Source: Narthecium ossifragum (Eukaryota > Streptophyta > Magnoliopsida > Dioscoreales > Nartheciaceae). From it: DNA of 64,000 nucleotides. The notes below the pieces were generated by a model. The model searched no databases and was not told the origin of the DNA. It worked only from the letters and a program-made list of their open reading frames with translations. The stretch covers positions 14,088,290 to 14,152,289 of the forward strand of contig OY986965.1 of the NCBI GenBank assembly GCA_963920575.1, given 5' to 3'. A program made the translations under genes and the position numbers. Of this stretch, positions 46,704 to 59,119 are shown piece after piece (within the stretch, counting starts at the first letter, position 1; the number at the start of each line of letters is the position of its first letter).

Positions 46704-48506
46704 TGATGAGTGTATGAAAGTGCACTCTGAACAGTCTTATAACCATCTCAATTGCTAGATTATTATCCTTAATCAGCATCTTTATTACTATTTTTATATC
46801 TATATGTTGCTTCACATGGTTGTTTGGAAAATGCAGGAAATTGGAGCTAAAAGAAGCTAAAAAGAGTATATGGAGCAACTTCACAAATTAATCTGTACCT
46901 GCTCGTGAAGAACCAGATGATGTGCCATATATGGTTGGAAAGCTCTTGAAGTCTAGATTCTGGGGAATTTTACAGTTCGTGATTCCGAGTTTCTTAGAGA
47001 AAGTTACGGCAATTTTAGTACCGATGGCGCAGTCTGGATGGCAGAAAGGAAAATAAGCTGGAAGTCCGAGCGATCCGCCGATCGATCGGACCTCGCAGAA
47101 TCGTAACAGAACATGTGTTTTTTAGCTGAACATGGTCCGATCGATCCCTCCATCGCTCCTATGGGGTCCGATCGATCTGACACCAATGGTCCGATCGATC
47201 GGACTCGAAAAAAGTCAAAAACAGCGGATTTTTACTCAACCGATCGATCCAACTCTCATAATTCGATCGATCGGACTTGGGAATTAAAGGGTGACAGAAC
47301 GTATGCTTTTTAGAGGAGCAGAGTTCGATCGATCCGTCCATCGATCGAACTCGGGAAGAGCCAGAGACGAAGGATTTTTACGAAATCAATCGATCCGACT
47401 CCCTTAGTCCGATCGATCGGACTCGGGCGTAAATAGAAGATTGGAGATTTCAAGAGACCGATCGATCCAACATCCCGAGGGGGATCGATCGGACGTTCCC
47501 AGTGGATTAAATCAATGGTTTAGATCAAATCCGTTGATGGAGAACTTTGGGGCTATAAATAGGACCCTTTCTAGGGTTTGAGGGGGACTTCTTGGACGTT
47601 TTTGGATGCTCTTTTCTGGGTGTTTCCCAAAGGAAGAAGATGGAGGAATCTCCATCCAATGCCGAGTAATCCGCGGGCATGGCGGACGGATGATCTAGCG
47701 AGGACTAGGGCTTCTTCTCCAACAATGGTTTATAGTTTTTAATCTTTATTGTTAAACTCTTCTTATGTATTGGATCTTCACAGATTGCTTTGTGGTTAAA
47801 CATTATTATAAATCCAGTCATGCTTCTTTTATGATATTGTGATCCCATAGTTTTCTCCTTTGATTCTCCTACCGAGTCTCGTGAGACCTTTGCTATGCAT
47901 TGCCCGTAGTGACAGCTGGTATTGTGTATTCTTAGGGATCTGATTAGACAAGGTTGGGGCTCTATCCCATGAGATCTTTGCTATGCATTGCCGATTGTGA
48001 GAGTTGGTATTGTGTATTCTTAGAGATCCGGTTAGAGTTAGGGCTTTGTCCCGATGAACTTTTGCTACGCGTTGCCTGTAGTGACAGCCGGTATCGTGTA
48101 TTCTTGAGTTTGGTTGGATGAAGTCAGAACTATAAAAAGGAAGAACCAATCATAGGAAGAGACATTTATATTTTATGAGATTCATAATTCTATATCTTCC
48201 GGTTAAGGTGATTGGGATGTGAATCCCTTAACTGAGTATTATATGAACCATTGAGAAGAGAAGAACCTAAATCCGAGTGAAGTGATTCCTGAAGCCTACC
48301 CTCATCCAAATCCTGATTTCTTTCATTAACTTTATCTTACCATTACATGTTCGATCTATTTTCTTAACTTTTATCGCTCTTGTTTGTCTTTAATTCATTG
48401 TTATTCGTATTTCTGGATCTTTTCTGATTGTCTCTCTGTGGGATTCGACCTCTCTTATGCTGTACTGCACCGCAACCGCTGTACGTGACACATTTGAGCG
48501 ACATCA
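46704..48506 (+). repeat. 5' LTR of Athila-like element no. 2
   Basis: TGATGAGTGTATG to GAGCGACATCA. About twelve CGATCGATC-type palindromes lie at about 47071-47495, directly upstream of the TATA box at 47554-47561 (TATAAATA). Downstream is a repeated block near 47880-48090 in which TTGCTATGCATTGCC-like units recur three times. Confidence 0.93.
47554..47561 (+). promoter_or_regulatory. LTR TATA box
   Basis: TATAAATA in the context GGGGCTATAAATAGGACC, about 60 bp below the palindrome cluster. The 3' LTR has the same box at 56179-56186. Probable core promoter of the element. Confidence 0.7.
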
Positions 48507-48511
48507 AAAAT

Positions 48512-48529
48512 TGGCGCCGTTGCCGGGGA
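48512..48529 (+). other. primer binding site (tRNA-Asp type)
   Basis: TGGCGCCGTTGCCGGGGA, five bases after the 5' LTR. This is the primer site typical of Athila-type elements. Confidence 0.9.
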
Positions 48530-48689
48530 GACGGTTCAGAAAAGCGCCAGAATCAGATTACAGTGATTGTAGACACCGAAAGCGGTAATTTCGTTCATTT
48601 TCTTTAGTGTTTATTTCTTTATTTCTTTATTTTGGTTTTGATTTTTTTTTAGTTGGTTTGCATCTTTTGGATCGTGTGTTTGCTGGTGT

Positions 48690-51600
48690 ATGCCTCGGTA
48701 TAGAGACGAACTAGGCAGATTTGCTAGACGCCCCGAGGGTGATTCTGAAACTTCTGATAGTGAGACATATATTGCTGATCTTTTTGATGCACAGTCACAA
48801 ACCTCACATCATACTTTCATTATGGCTGAGCACGAGGAACAACAAGCTCCTAGGAGTTTGCAAGAATATTTGCATCCAACACGCACTGCTACACCTTCAT
48901 CCATCATGTTTCCACCTAATGCTGCACATGTTGACTTTAAACCTGGCATGATTCAGTTGCTTCCTACCTTTCATGGGTTGGAAAATGAAAGTCCATATGT
49001 GCATATTAGGGAGTTTGAGAAAGTAGTAGCGACCTTCCATGGCCAACCAGGTGCACTAGATATGATCCGACTTAAATTCTTTCCCTTCTCACTGAAGGAT
49101 AGAGCAAAGAGTTGGTTATATTCCTTGAGGCCACGATCTATAGGATCTTGGGCTGAAATGACACAGATATTTTTCAACAAGTATTTCCCACAGCACAAAA
49201 CCAATGCACTTAAGAGACAGATTTCGATCTTCACACAGAAGGATAGTGAAACTTTGTATCAGGCGTGGGAACGATTTAAATACATGTTGAATTTATGTCC
49301 TCATCATGGATATGAAAGTTGGCGTCTTGTTAGTTATTTTTATGATGGTTTAACTGTTAGAGAACGCCAATTTGTTGAGATGATGTGTAATGGTGAATTT
49401 TTGCAAAAAGATCCTGACGCAGCTATTGAGTATTTGACAGAGCTTGCTGAGAAAGCTCATACATGGACTGGACCGAGTGCAACAGAAAGTACAAACAGGG
49501 CCAGACCACCACCGCAGCAACAAGGTGGAGGAATTTATCAGCTGCGGGAGGAGGATGCACTCAAGGCAAAAGTGGAGAGTCTAACAAGGGAGCTGGAGCT
49601 ATTAAAGACCAAAGATATGATGGCAGCCCGAACCTCTCCATACAATGAACCTACAAGGCCGGCTGGGCCATGTGCGATCTGTCAAGGCGCGGACCACCAG
49701 ATTGATGATTGCCCCACCTATGCTGAGATGAGAGGTGTGTACGACGAGCATTGTAACGCTGTAGGCGGATTCAGGAGGCCGTACACTCCCTATTCAGAGA
49801 CGTATAATCCAGGATGGCGAGAGCATCCAAACTTCAGCTGGAAGTCGAACGCTCCACAGAGCAACGAGCATCATCAACCGGCACCTAATAAGCCTTTTTC
49901 TAACCCTCCTTATAATACATCTGGTTTTCCTAGGCCTACATTTAATGATAATTTACAGGAACTAAAATCTATGATTGTGCAGGAATCTAAGAACAGGAAG
50001 GAGGATATTCAAGAGATCAAGAGTCAGATCACAAAGTTGATCAACTCTTTGAGCGTGCATGAACGAGGGAAGTTCCCAGCTCAACCTCAACAAACGCAGG
50101 TATCTAATGTTGAGCAAAATAATGTGAAGGAGATGAATGCCATAACTACAAGAAGCGGGAAAACAACAAAAAGCCCTTCCCAAGAGGCCACCGAATCTCC
50201 TATTGCTATTGAAGAAGAGGACCGAATTGAGGAGGACCATGTAGAGACCGATCATTCATATGGCCCTACACCATGTGACTTTCAGGTACGTGTCCCTTTC
50301 CCTCAGGCATTGAAATCCACTAAATTTACTATGGAGCCCAACAGCGAGATTTTGGAGCATCTTCGGCAGGTTAAGGTAAACCTTCCTCTTTTGCATGTTA
50401 TTAAGCAAATTCCTACATATGCTAAAGTGATTAAAGATTTATGCACTATGAAGAGACGACATCATGTAAAGAAAACTGCATTTTTAACAGAGCAGGTTAG
50501 TGCATTGCTTCAGCACAGGATTCCTCCTAAATATAAGGATCCTGGCTGTCCTACTGTATCGTGTTTCATTGGAGAGCATGAAGTAGGACAAGCTTTATTA
50601 GATCTTGGTGCGAGTGTTAATTTGATGCCATATTCTGTTTACTTGGAACTTGGTTTGGGACAGATTAAGTCGACATCTGTGGTTTTGCAATTGGCAGATA
50701 GATCCACGAAAACTCCACAAGGAGTAGTTGAGGATGTGCTTGTTCAAATAGATAAATTTTATTATCCTGTTGATTTCTTAGTCTTGGATACTCAGGCTAT
50801 AGTAACTGCTGGTTCTAGGATTCCCATTATCTTAGGTAGACCGTTTCTTGCTACTGCTAATGCTATAATTAATTGCAGGAATGGCTTAATGAAGTTAACT
50901 TTTGGGAATATGACTTTAGAAATCAATGTTTTTAATGTTGCTAAGCAGCCTGATGAGGATGATGAATGCCAACAGACTTACCAGATTGATCTGCTCACTG
51001 AAGAGGAGTTTGCTACATCTGAAATTAATTCTCTTGAATTAGATTTGGATGAAAATGTTGATGTTGATGGTATGTGTAAAAATTTGGAACATTGTTCTTT
51101 TGCAGGTCCATGGACTCCAAAGTTTGAAGAACTGCCAGAAAGAGGACAGCCACCAACACCATCATCAATAGAGCCGCCCAAACTGGACCTGAAGCCGCTT
51201 CCTCAAGGTTTAAAGCACGCCTATCTTGGTCCAGGTGATACATACCCAGTGATTATTTCTTCGGCATTAACTGCAGAGCAAGGTGAGCAATTACTTAGCA
51301 TTTTGAATGAGCATAAATCAGCTATTAGATGGAGTATAACAGATCTAAAAGGTATTAGTCCCTTGATATGTTCCCATATGATTAATCTCGAACAAGGGGC
51401 TGTACCTCGCAGGGATCCTCAGCGTAGGTTGAACCCTACAATGAAGGAGGTAGTCAAAACTGAAGTGTTGAAATTATTAGATGCAGGGATTATCTACCCC
51501 ATTGCTGATAGCAAATGGGTGAGCCCTACACAGGTTGTGCCTAAAAAATATGGTGTCACTGTTGTTAAAAATGAAAGTGGAGACTTTGTCCCCACTAAAT

Positions 51601-54083
51601 TGGTGACAGGATGGCGTATGTGCATAGACTATAGAAAATTGAATGCTGCCACCCGTAAGGATCATTTTCCACTGCCTTTTCTAGATCAGATTTTAGAGAG
51701 AGTAGCTGGACATCCTTTTTATTGTTTTCTCGACGGTTATTCTGGATATTATCAGATTGAGATTGCTTTAGAGGATCAGGAAAAAACTACTTTTACATGT
51801 CCTTTTGGTACTTATGCTTTCCGTAGAATGCCATTTGGATTATGTAATGCTCCTGCTACTTTTCAGCGTTGTATGATGAGTATGTTTGCTGATATGATCG
51901 AGGAATGTATGGAAGTATATATGGATGACTTGACTGTATTTGGTAATACTTTTGATGCATGCTTGCAAAACTTAAAGAGAGTCTTGAGCAGGTGTGAGGA
52001 GAAGAACCTTGTGCTTAATTGGGAAAAGTGTCACTTCATGGTGCCCTCAGGCATTGTGTTGGGCCATATTGTCTCTTCCAAAGGCATTGAGGTAGATCGA
52101 TCAAAAATCGATCTCATCTCAAATCTTCCTGTGCCAAAGACCGTTAAAGATGTTAGATCCTTTCTAGGGCATGTTGGTTTTTACAGGAGATTCATTCAAA
52201 ATTTTTCTGCCATTGCTCGTACTTTATTTAATCTGTTGATAAAGGATACCCCTTTTGAGTGGACTATTGATTGTCAGAAGGCTTTTCAAGCCTTGATTGA
52301 TAAATTGACTTCCGCACCTATTGTGCAACCACCCGATTGGAGCCTTCCTTTTGAATTGATGTGTGATGCAAGTGATTTTGCTGTGGGAGTTGTTTTAGGA
52401 CAGCGAAAAGATGGTAAACCTCATGTTATTCATTATGCTAGCCGAACCTTGAATAATGCACACATGAATTATTCTACCACTGAGAAAGAACTATTGGCTA
52501 TAGTCTTTGCATTAGACAAGTTTCGTGCTTATTTGATTGGTTCTCCCATTACTATTTTCACTGATCATGCCGCGCTTAAGTATCTTCTCACCAAGAAGGA
52601 TGCTAAAGCGCGCCTAATTCGTTGGATATTAATCTTACAGGAATTTGATATCTCCATCAAAGATAAAAAGGGCGTGGAGAACGTTATCGCTGATCACCTA
52701 TCAAGGCTGATGGTGGAAGTAGCGGAAGATGAGCCACCAATTATGGATGACTTCCCTGATGAGCAACTCTTTTCAGCTGCAAGACTGCCCTGGTATGCGC
52801 ACATTGTTAATTACTTAGCGACAGGTGAGATCCCTTCCTTTTGGAGTGCGCAGGATAAGCGTAGATTTTTTGTTGAGGTAAAGAAATTTTATTGGGATGA
52901 TCCTTGTCTATTTAAGTATTGTCCTGACCAGCTTATGCGGCGGTGTGTCCCTGATTATGAAATCGAAAGCATCATTACATTCTGTCACTCTCATGCATGT
53001 GGAGGCCATTTTTCGATGAAAAAGACTGCTGCTAAAATTCTTCAATGTGGTTTTTACTGGCCTACTATGTTTCGTGATGTTAATATTTTCTGCAAATCCT
53101 GTGATAGATGCCTAACACTAGGAGCTTTATCTAAGAGACATATGATGCCTTTGAACCCAATTCAAGCTGTCGAGATTTTTGATTGTTGGGGTATAGACTT
53201 TATGGGACCCTTCCCTTCTTCTTTTGGCTATTTATATATATTGTTGGCTGTGGAATACGTGTCTAAGTGGGTGGAGGCTATTGCATGTAAGAATAATGAT
53301 CATTCCACTGTCATCAAGTTTCTTAAAGAGCATGTTTTGTCTAGATTTGGTACATCTAGGGTCATTATTAGTGACCAAGGATCCCATTTTTGTAACCGCT
53401 CTTTTGAGGCTTTGATGCGCAGGTATGGAGTTAGACATAAGATTTCCACTGCTTATCATCCACAGACGAATGGCCAAGCTGAATTAGCCAATAGAGAGAT
53501 AAAGCAAATCCTGGAGAAGACAGTGAGCCCCAATCGAAAGGACTGGTCCTTGAGGCTATCAGACGCGTTGTGGGCATATCGCACTGCCTACAAGACTACC
53601 TTGGGGATGTCGCCGTTTCGCCTTGTTTATGAAAAACCATGTCATCTTCCAGTTGAATTAGAACATAAGGCATATTGGGCTATTAAGTCACTAAATCTTA
53701 CTTTGGATGCTGCAGGTCAGGAACGAAAACTCCAGCTGTCTGAGTTGGAGGAACTCAGGAATGATGCTTATGAGAGTTCTAGGATCTTCAAGGCAAAGAC
53801 AAAGGCCTACCATGACAAGAAGATCTTGCGAAAGACGTTTCAAGTAGGGCAGCAAGTTTATCTGTATGACGCACGACTGCATCTTCATCCTGGGAAGCTG
53901 AGATCACGCTGGACAGGTCCCTTCACCATTAGCAGAATATTTGAGAATGGGGTTGTGGAAGTTGAAGACCCAAAGGATGAGAGATTATTTACGGTTAATG
54001 GACAGCGTTTGAAACAGATTCCAGAGAAAGCGGACCCTGAGGAGCACACCGTTTCTCTCGTAGACCCTGTCTACGAGGGATGA
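48690..54083 (+). CDS. Athila-like Gag-Pol polyprotein, intact 1797-codon frame
   Basis: One uninterrupted frame. Gag helical domain at about residues 90-240 ([19 protein letters not shown]). Zinc knuckle [14 protein letters not shown] at about 327-340. Retropepsin at about 635-730 with [14 protein letters not shown] and [20 protein letters not shown] at about 935-1180 with [25 protein letters not shown] and YMDDLTVFG (about 1076). RNase H at about 1220-1345 ([38 protein letters not shown]). Integrase at about 1425-1700 with the zinc site ([17 protein letters not shown]), DDE residues in [18 protein letters not shown] and the Glu after NGQA, and C-terminal [10 protein letters not shown]. All catalytic residues are present. 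Another start, [10 protein letters not shown], lies 44 codons in. No chromodomain and no envelope-like frame. Confidence 0.95.
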   Translation: MPRYRDELGRFARRPEGDSETSDSETYIADLFDAQSQTSHHTFIMAEHEEQQAPRSLQEYLHPTRTATPSSIMFPPNAAHVDFKPGMIQLLPTFHGLENESPYVHIREFEKVVATFHGQPGALDMIRLKFFPFSLKDRAKSWLYSLRPRSIGSWAEMTQIFFNKYFPQHKTNALKRQISIFTQKDSETLYQAWERFKYMLNLCPHHGYESWRLVSYFYDGLTVRERQFVEMMCNGEFLQKDPDAAIEYLTELAEKAHTWTGPSATESTNRARPPPQQQGGGIYQLREEDALKAKVESLTRELELLKTKDMMAARTSPYNEPTRPAGPCAICQGADHQIDDCPTYAEMRGVYDEHCNAVGGFRRPYTPYSETYNPGWREHPNFSWKSNAPQSNEHHQPAPNKPFSNPPYNTSGFPRPTFNDNLQELKSMIVQESKNRKEDIQEIKSQITKLINSLSVHERGKFPAQPQQTQVSNVEQNNVKEMNAITTRSGKTTKSPSQEATESPIAIEEEDRIEEDHVETDHSYGPTPCDFQVRVPFPQALKSTKFTMEPNSEILEHLRQVKVNLPLLHVIKQIPTYAKVIKDLCTMKRRHHVKKTAFLTEQVSALLQHRIPPKYKDPGCPTVSCFIGEHEVGQALLDLGASVNLMPYSVYLELGLGQIKSTSVVLQLADRSTKTPQGVVEDVLVQIDKFYYPVDFLVLDTQAIVTAGSRIPIILGRPFLATANAIINCRNGLMKLTFGNMTLEINVFNVAKQPDEDDECQQTYQIDLLTEEEFATSEINSLELDLDENVDVDGMCKNLEHCSFAGPWTPKFEELPERGQPPTPSSIEPPKLDLKPLPQGLKHAYLGPGDTYPVIISSALTAEQGEQLLSILNEHKSAIRWSITDLKGISPLICSHMINLEQGAVPRRDPQRRLNPTMKEVVKTEVLKLLDAGIIYPIADSKWVSPTQVVPKKYGVTVVKNESGDFVPTKLVTGWRMCIDYRKLNAATRKDHFPLPFLDQILERVAGHPFYCFLDGYSGYYQIEIALEDQEKTTFTCPFGTYAFRRMPFGLCNAPATFQRCMMSMFADMIEECMEVYMDDLTVFGNTFDACLQNLKRVLSRCEEKNLVLNWEKCHFMVPSGIVLGHIVSSKGIEVDRSKIDLISNLPVPKTVKDVRSFLGHVGFYRRFIQNFSAIARTLFNLLIKDTPFEWTIDCQKAFQALIDKLTSAPIVQPPDWSLPFELMCDASDFAVGVVLGQRKDGKPHVIHYASRTLNNAHMNYSTTEKELLAIVFALDKFRAYLIGSPITIFTDHAALKYLLTKKDAKARLIRWILILQEFDISIKDKKGVENVIADHLSRLMVEVAEDEPPIMDDFPDEQLFSAARLPWYAHIVNYLATGEIPSFWSAQDKRRFFVEVKKFYWDDPCLFKYCPDQLMRRCVPDYEIESIITFCHSHACGGHFSMKKTAAKILQCGFYWPTMFRDVNIFCKSCDRCLTLGALSKRHMMPLNPIQAVEIFDCWGIDFMGPFPSSFGYLYILLAVEYVSKWVEAIACKNNDHSTVIKFLKEHVLSRFGTSRVIISDQGSHFCNRSFEALMRRYGVRHKISTAYHPQTNGQAELANREIKQILEKTVSPNRKDWSLRLSDALWAYRTAYKTTLGMSPFRLVYEKPCHLPVELEHKAYWAIKSLNLTLDAAGQERKLQLSELEELRNDAYESSRIFKAKTKAYHDKKILRKTFQVGQQVYLYDARLHLHPGKLRSRWTGPFTISRIFENGVVEVEDPKDERLFTVNGQRLKQIPEKADPEEHTVSLVDPVYEG

Positions 54084-55328
54084 TCTTTCTCCTATCTATC
54101 ATTTCCCTTTTTGATTAGGATAGTTTGTTTTAGTTTGTTTGCTTTTGTTTTCATTTGTTTTTGTTTGCTCTCTTATTTCTTAGGATGTTGGACCACCGTT
54201 TGCCTTGCTTGAGGAATTCAACCACTATTCTGGAGATGAGAAATTCGGCCACCATGAGGAGCCTTGAGGAGATAATCAATATTCTGTCAGGTGGCCTCGC
54301 TCTTATTTCGATTTCCTATTTTTATTTCTGTCATATATGAAAATTCAGCCAACACCCTTCTGCTTATTTACATAATTAGCACACATTGAGGACAATGTGA
54401 ATTTCAGGTTGGGGGGTGTAGGCATGCATGACCTTATGCATGCTACCTTATTGAGCTTAATAGTGTTGAATTGAATATGATACTAGAAATTGTACATGAG
54501 CTGAAATTTTTATGCTTGTTATGCATGTTGCTTTCATATGGATTGACCAATACATTGATTGCATGCGTGATAACCTGAACGTATAACATCATGTGATCCA
54601 CACACGAACACCTTATATGCAGTGGTAATTATACTCACTAGAGGAATGAGCATGCTATTGTCAATCGAGACCATGATTTCAACATTAGCTAGTGTTGAGT
54701 ATTGCATGCAGAAAAGAAAAAAAAAAGAGAGAAAAAGTTCTGGAGCTTGATCAAGCTGTGCCTAAACAACTATTAAGTGATCTACTGAGTAACCGGGTGT
54801 TCTTGCCTCAGGAAGCGGGGAGCTCGCGTAAAAAGGTAGAACCACTTATAGCTATAAAAAAAAAAAAAAAACTATTAAGTGTTTTGCTAAGTAACCGGGT
54901 CTCTGCGCCTCAAGAAGCGGAGAGTGCTCGGGTAAAAAGGCAAAATGTCTGATAGTTGAAAAGAAAAAAGAAAGAAAGAGCATGCTGTACTTAAAGTGCG
55001 AGGGTTGGATGATTGGTCATGAAGATAGTAATGTGTTTGGACTAATGGTGGGTAGAAGTTGCCTCTGCACGTAACATTTATTTGTCACGTCACATGTGTT
55101 CTTCTAGATGGTGATTAGCATGTTTGATGTGTAGAAGTTGATTTCATGTGTTGGTAGTATGTGTATGAGTATAAGAAATTTTCATGCTCTGTACTGGATA
55201 AAACACTATTGACTTAATAAGGTAGAATTTTTATCATGCATGTCTACATCCTTAAACCGTTGGTGTGCTTAATTATATTCTATGCGCTTTGAATTGCTAG
55301 AGACTAGCAATAAGCTGGTTGGGGGGTG
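54084..55328 (+). other. post-pol non-coding region with two polypurine-like tracts
   Basis: Holds GGTTGGGGGGTGT at about 54408-54420 and again at about 55317-55329, the second directly before the 3' LTR and so the likely polypurine tract. An imperfect tandem repeat of about 100 bp lies at about 54768-54840 and about 54868-54940 (ACTATTAAGTG, AGTAACCGGGT, AAGCGG shared), separated by an A15 run. No coding frame of substance, hence no env-like gene. Confidence 0.75.
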
Positions 55329-57131
55329 TGATGAGTGCATGAAAGTGCACTCTGAACAGTCTTATAACCATCTCAATTGCTAGATTATTATCCTTAATCA
55401 GCATCTTTATTACTATTTTTATATCTATATGTTGCTTCACATGGTTGTTTGGAAAATGCAAGAAATTGGAGCTAAAAGAAGCTGAAAAGAGTATATGGAG
55501 CAACTTCACAAATTAATCTGTACCTGCTCGTGAAGAACCAGATGATGTGCCATATATGGTTGGAAAGCTCTTGAAGTCTAGATTCTGGGGAATTTTACGG
55601 TTCGTGATTCCGAGTTTCCTAGAGGAAGTTACGGCAATTTTAGTACCGATGGCGCAGTCTGGATGGCAGAAAGGAAAATAAGCTGGAAGTCCGAGCGATC
55701 CGCCGATCGATCGGACCTCGCAGAATCGTGACACAACATGTGTTTTTTGGCTGAACATGGTCCGATCGATCCCTCCATCGCTCCTATGGGGTCCGATCGA
55801 TCTGACACCAATGGTCCGATCGATCGGACTCGGAAAAAGCCAAAAACAGCGGATTTTTACTCAACCGATCGATCCAACTCTCATAATTCGATCGATCGGA
55901 CTTGGGAATTAAAGGGTGACAGAACGTATGCTTTTTAGAGGAGCAGAGTTCGATCGATCCGTCCATCGATCGAACTCGGGAAGTGCCAGAAACGAAGGAT
56001 TTTTACGAAATCGATCGATCCGACTCCCTTAGTCCGATCGATCGGACTCGGGCGTAAATAGAAGATTGGAGATTTCAAGAGACTGATCGATCCAACATCC
56101 CGAGGGGGATCGATCGGACGTTCCCAGTGGATTAAATCAACGGTTTAGATCAAATCCGTTGATGGAGACCTTTGCGGCTATAAATAGGACCCTTTCTAGG
56201 GTTTGAGGGGGACTTCTTGGACGTTTTTGGAGGCTCTTTTCTGGGTGTTTCCCAAAGGAAGAAGATGGAGGAATCTCCATCCAATGCCGAGTAATCCGCG
56301 GGCATGGCGGACGGATGATCTAGCGAGGACTAGGGCTTCTTCTCCAACAATGGTTTATATATTTTAATCTTTATTGTTAAACTCTTCTTATGTATTGGAT
56401 CTTCACAGATTGCTTTGTGGTTAAACATTATTATAAATCCAGTCATGCTTCTTTTATGATATTGTGATCCCATAGTTTTCTCCTTTGATTCTCCTACCGA
56501 GTCTCGTGAGACCTTTGCTATGCATTGCCCGTAGTGACAGCTGGTATTGTGTATTCTTAGGGATCTGATTAGACAAGGTTGGGGCTCTATCCCATGAGAT
56601 CTTTGCTATGCATTGCCGATTGTGAGAGTTGGTATTGTGTATTCTTAGAGATCCGGTTAGAGTTAGGGCTTTGTCCCGATGAACTTTTGCTGCGCGTTGC
56701 CTGTAGTGACAGCCGGTATCGTGTATTCTTGAGTTTGGTTGGATGAAGTCAGAACTATAAAAAGGAAGAACCAATCATAGGAAGAGACATTTATATTTTA
56801 TGAGATTCATAATTCTATATCTTCCGGTTAAGGTGATTGGGATGTGAATCCCTTAACTGAGTATTATATGAACCATTGAGAAGAGAAGAACCTAAATCCG
56901 AGTGAAGTGATTCCTGAAGCCTACCCTCATCCAAATCCTGATTTCTTTCATTAACTTTATCTTACCATTACATCTTCGATCTATTTTCTTAACTTTTATC
57001 GCTCTTGTTTGTCTTTAATTCATTGTTATTCGTATTTCTGGATCTTTCCTGATTGTCTCTCTGTGGGATTCGACCTCTCTTATGCTGTACTGCACCGCGA
57101 CCGCTGTGCGTGACACATTTGAGCGACATCA
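55329..57131 (+). repeat. 3' LTR of Athila-like element no. 2
   Basis: 1803 bp, the same length as the 5' LTR and about 98.5% identical by eye, with no indels noticed. Palindrome cluster at about 55696-56120 and TATA box at 56179-56186. Confidence 0.94.
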
Positions 57132-59119
57132 TTGAGCCCGAGCGAGGATCGATCTTTTGGTGGAGAGGATCGATCTGTGTTCCGGGGTAGCATGGGATGC
57201 TCTCTGTCGCAAGGATGATCGATCAAGGATCGATCTTCTTTAGCTCGATAAGGAAGATGCCCCCTGTCGCAAGAATGATCGATCTTCCTGGGAGGAAGGA
57301 TCGATCTTCTTTGGCTCGACAAGGGAGATGCTCTCTGTCATTTGGAAGATCAATCCTTTGGTGACAGAGAGGAGTTTTCATTGTTTTTTGCCCGCAGGGC
57401 TTTGCCTGCAGTTCTTCTTTACTGCTTTATGAATTTATACATACCTTTAAGCATGTTAACCCCATATTAGGGATAGTGGTGAACCAGGAGAGTGATGACT
57501 CCTGGGATGTTTAGAATAAGTGAGCGAGTAGCCCTACTGCTTTTCATAGCCTTGCATGTCGGCGTGCGGCGAGGGCCTCTATCTGTGTAGTTTGCCTTCT
57601 GTTGTTTGCGGGGCTGCTTCCCGGTGCAGATTGCTGGTGAACTGGCTGACAGTTGGTGGTGTACCACTGCAATGGTTTTAGACCTTAAATATATGTTCAC
57701 CACCCCGGGTTGGCAGAGTGCCGAGCCTAGACCTTGCTGATGCTATCATCACATATTGTTGCATGTTATATCTATTATGTCTGCTTATGTTCATAGCATG
57801 CATCTCATTGCGCATTAGTTGCATAAGGTTAGAGCGTGGGCGATTTGTGGGTCGTTGTCCCAAGGTTTGGAAGCTCGGATTTAGCCCTGGAACCGGGGTC
57901 GGGTAGTTTGGACCAAGTTTGAATTGTGGTGTACAGTCGAATTCGTTGATAGGCCTAGATGACTCGTATACCTATTGTTTAATGATTGTAGAGGTCGTGT
58001 CGATCTCTAGTTAAGTTCTCAGGTGTAGCCGGTGTCCAGCTATGACGACTCTTGAGTAGAGAGTGTGCCTACTCAGCGGTGCCATTTCCCGCCAGCAGTG
58101 CCAGTTCCCTGCTTGTGAGTTAGCAGTGTCGGTTCCTGCTTATTGAGCGTGACTCATCATGCGACCAGTTCTTCTGGAAGTTTATGATCGTGGACCTCAG
58201 GGACATGCAGTGGGGTTATGGGACCCCTGTGTACACCCAGGCTTTACTAGAGGGTGACACTGTTGCGTTTCTCTCTTCCTTCTGTGTGTCGTAGTGTAGT
58301 TTCCCTGCTGAGATTAGTTGCTCACTCCTACCCGGGCTGCGTTTTGCAAATGCAGGCGTTAGCTCCTCTTCGGTAGCCCCTATCGAGCAGTTGGTCGGCG
58401 GCGTGACGGTGCCAGGCGGAGTCTAAGAGGTGGTGATCATTTACTGCTTTCGAACCCGTTGTTAGTTAATCTCCTATGGGAGTATAAATGTTGTATTTGA
58501 ATCTTCCCCTCTTCGAGGATATGTATATTAAACTTTTGGAATTGTAATCTTTGATTTGAGGTTCTGTTAATTATAGTCTTTTAATTGAGGGTGTTTTGAT
58601 GACTTGCTAGGGAGACCAATAGGTTAGAGGGAACTTTCGCCAAATTTTTCGCGTTTCGTTAGGTTTTGGTTCGCGTCGCCCGACCCGGTTAGGCTTTCGC
58701 GGGTCGGGGCGCGACAATATACATACATTATTCCAGCATCATCATGCCAGTGAAAGCTCCGGCCTCATCGGAGAAGATAATCTCTCTCTTTGTTCCGTGC
58801 TCTTTCTTCCACTTGTTTCTCTCTCCCTCCTCTCCTCTCTATCTCTCCCACTGGGTTCTCTCTCTCCTATCCAACCCAAGAGGTTCTTTATTCAAGTTTA
58901 AAACCAACCATAGTTTTGAGGTCATAAAAGTCATTCTACCCACCACCATTAGCCCCAAATGGTGCCAAGGGAATATTCATCGGAAAAAATAACTTTAGGG
59001 ATAACATGTAAGTATTATATGTTTTCAAGGATAACCTTGTAAATTTTAGGAATTTAGAAGTAATTGTGTGAATTTGAAGGTTTTCAGTGGGGCATATATG
59101 TAATTAACCCAAATGTTTA

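Larger units (their letters stand above)
46704..57131 (+). mobile_element. complete Athila-like Ty3/gypsy element no. 2, TSD TTGAG
   Basis: 10428 bp: two LTRs of exactly 1803 bp (46704-48506 and 55329-57131), a tRNA-Asp primer site, one long gag-pol frame, a 1.2-kb non-coding region and a polypurine tract. Exact target duplication TTGAG at 46699-46703 and 57132-57136. I count about 27 differences between the LTRs, mostly transitions, or about 1.5%, so it is young. Structure and frame are intact; whether it is active is unknown. Confidence 0.95.
46007..58716 (+). repeat. chromovirus solo LTR interrupted by an Athila-like element, TSD ATATA
   Basis: The LTR runs 46007-46703 and 57132-58716, about 2.28 kb once the Athila-like insert and its duplicated TTGAG are removed. 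Ends are TGTGAGGATC and GGGGCGCGACA. Exact target duplication ATATA at 46002-46006 and 58717-58721. GATCGATC clusters lie at about 46217-46310 and 57145-57355. Confidence 0.9.
45779..59110. mobile_element. short Mutator-like/MITE element with TIRs, split by nested LTR elements
   Basis: Left end GGTTTAATTATATATA at 45779 and right end (reverse) GGGTTAATTACATATA at 59110 are the starts of an inverted repeat of about 130 bp that shares CTGAAAACCTTC, TTTACACAATTA-type and AAATTCC blocks. It is flanked by GAATGTTTA (45770-45778) and AAATGTTTA (59111-59119), an 8/9 match of the 9-bp size typical of Mutator-like elements. Without the inserted LTR material it is only about 0.6 kb with no gene: C/T-rich sequence at about 58780-58880 and nothing else recognised. 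Confidence 0.65.

Noticed and set aside
47071..47495. Regular palindromes as a CRISPR-like array
   Set aside because: Units are short, unevenly spaced, inside plant LTRs and without cas genes.
54084..55328. Envelope-like third gene of the Athila-like element
   Set aside because: No frame longer than about 86 codons, and that one is Lys-rich from A runs; no signal peptide or membrane segment.
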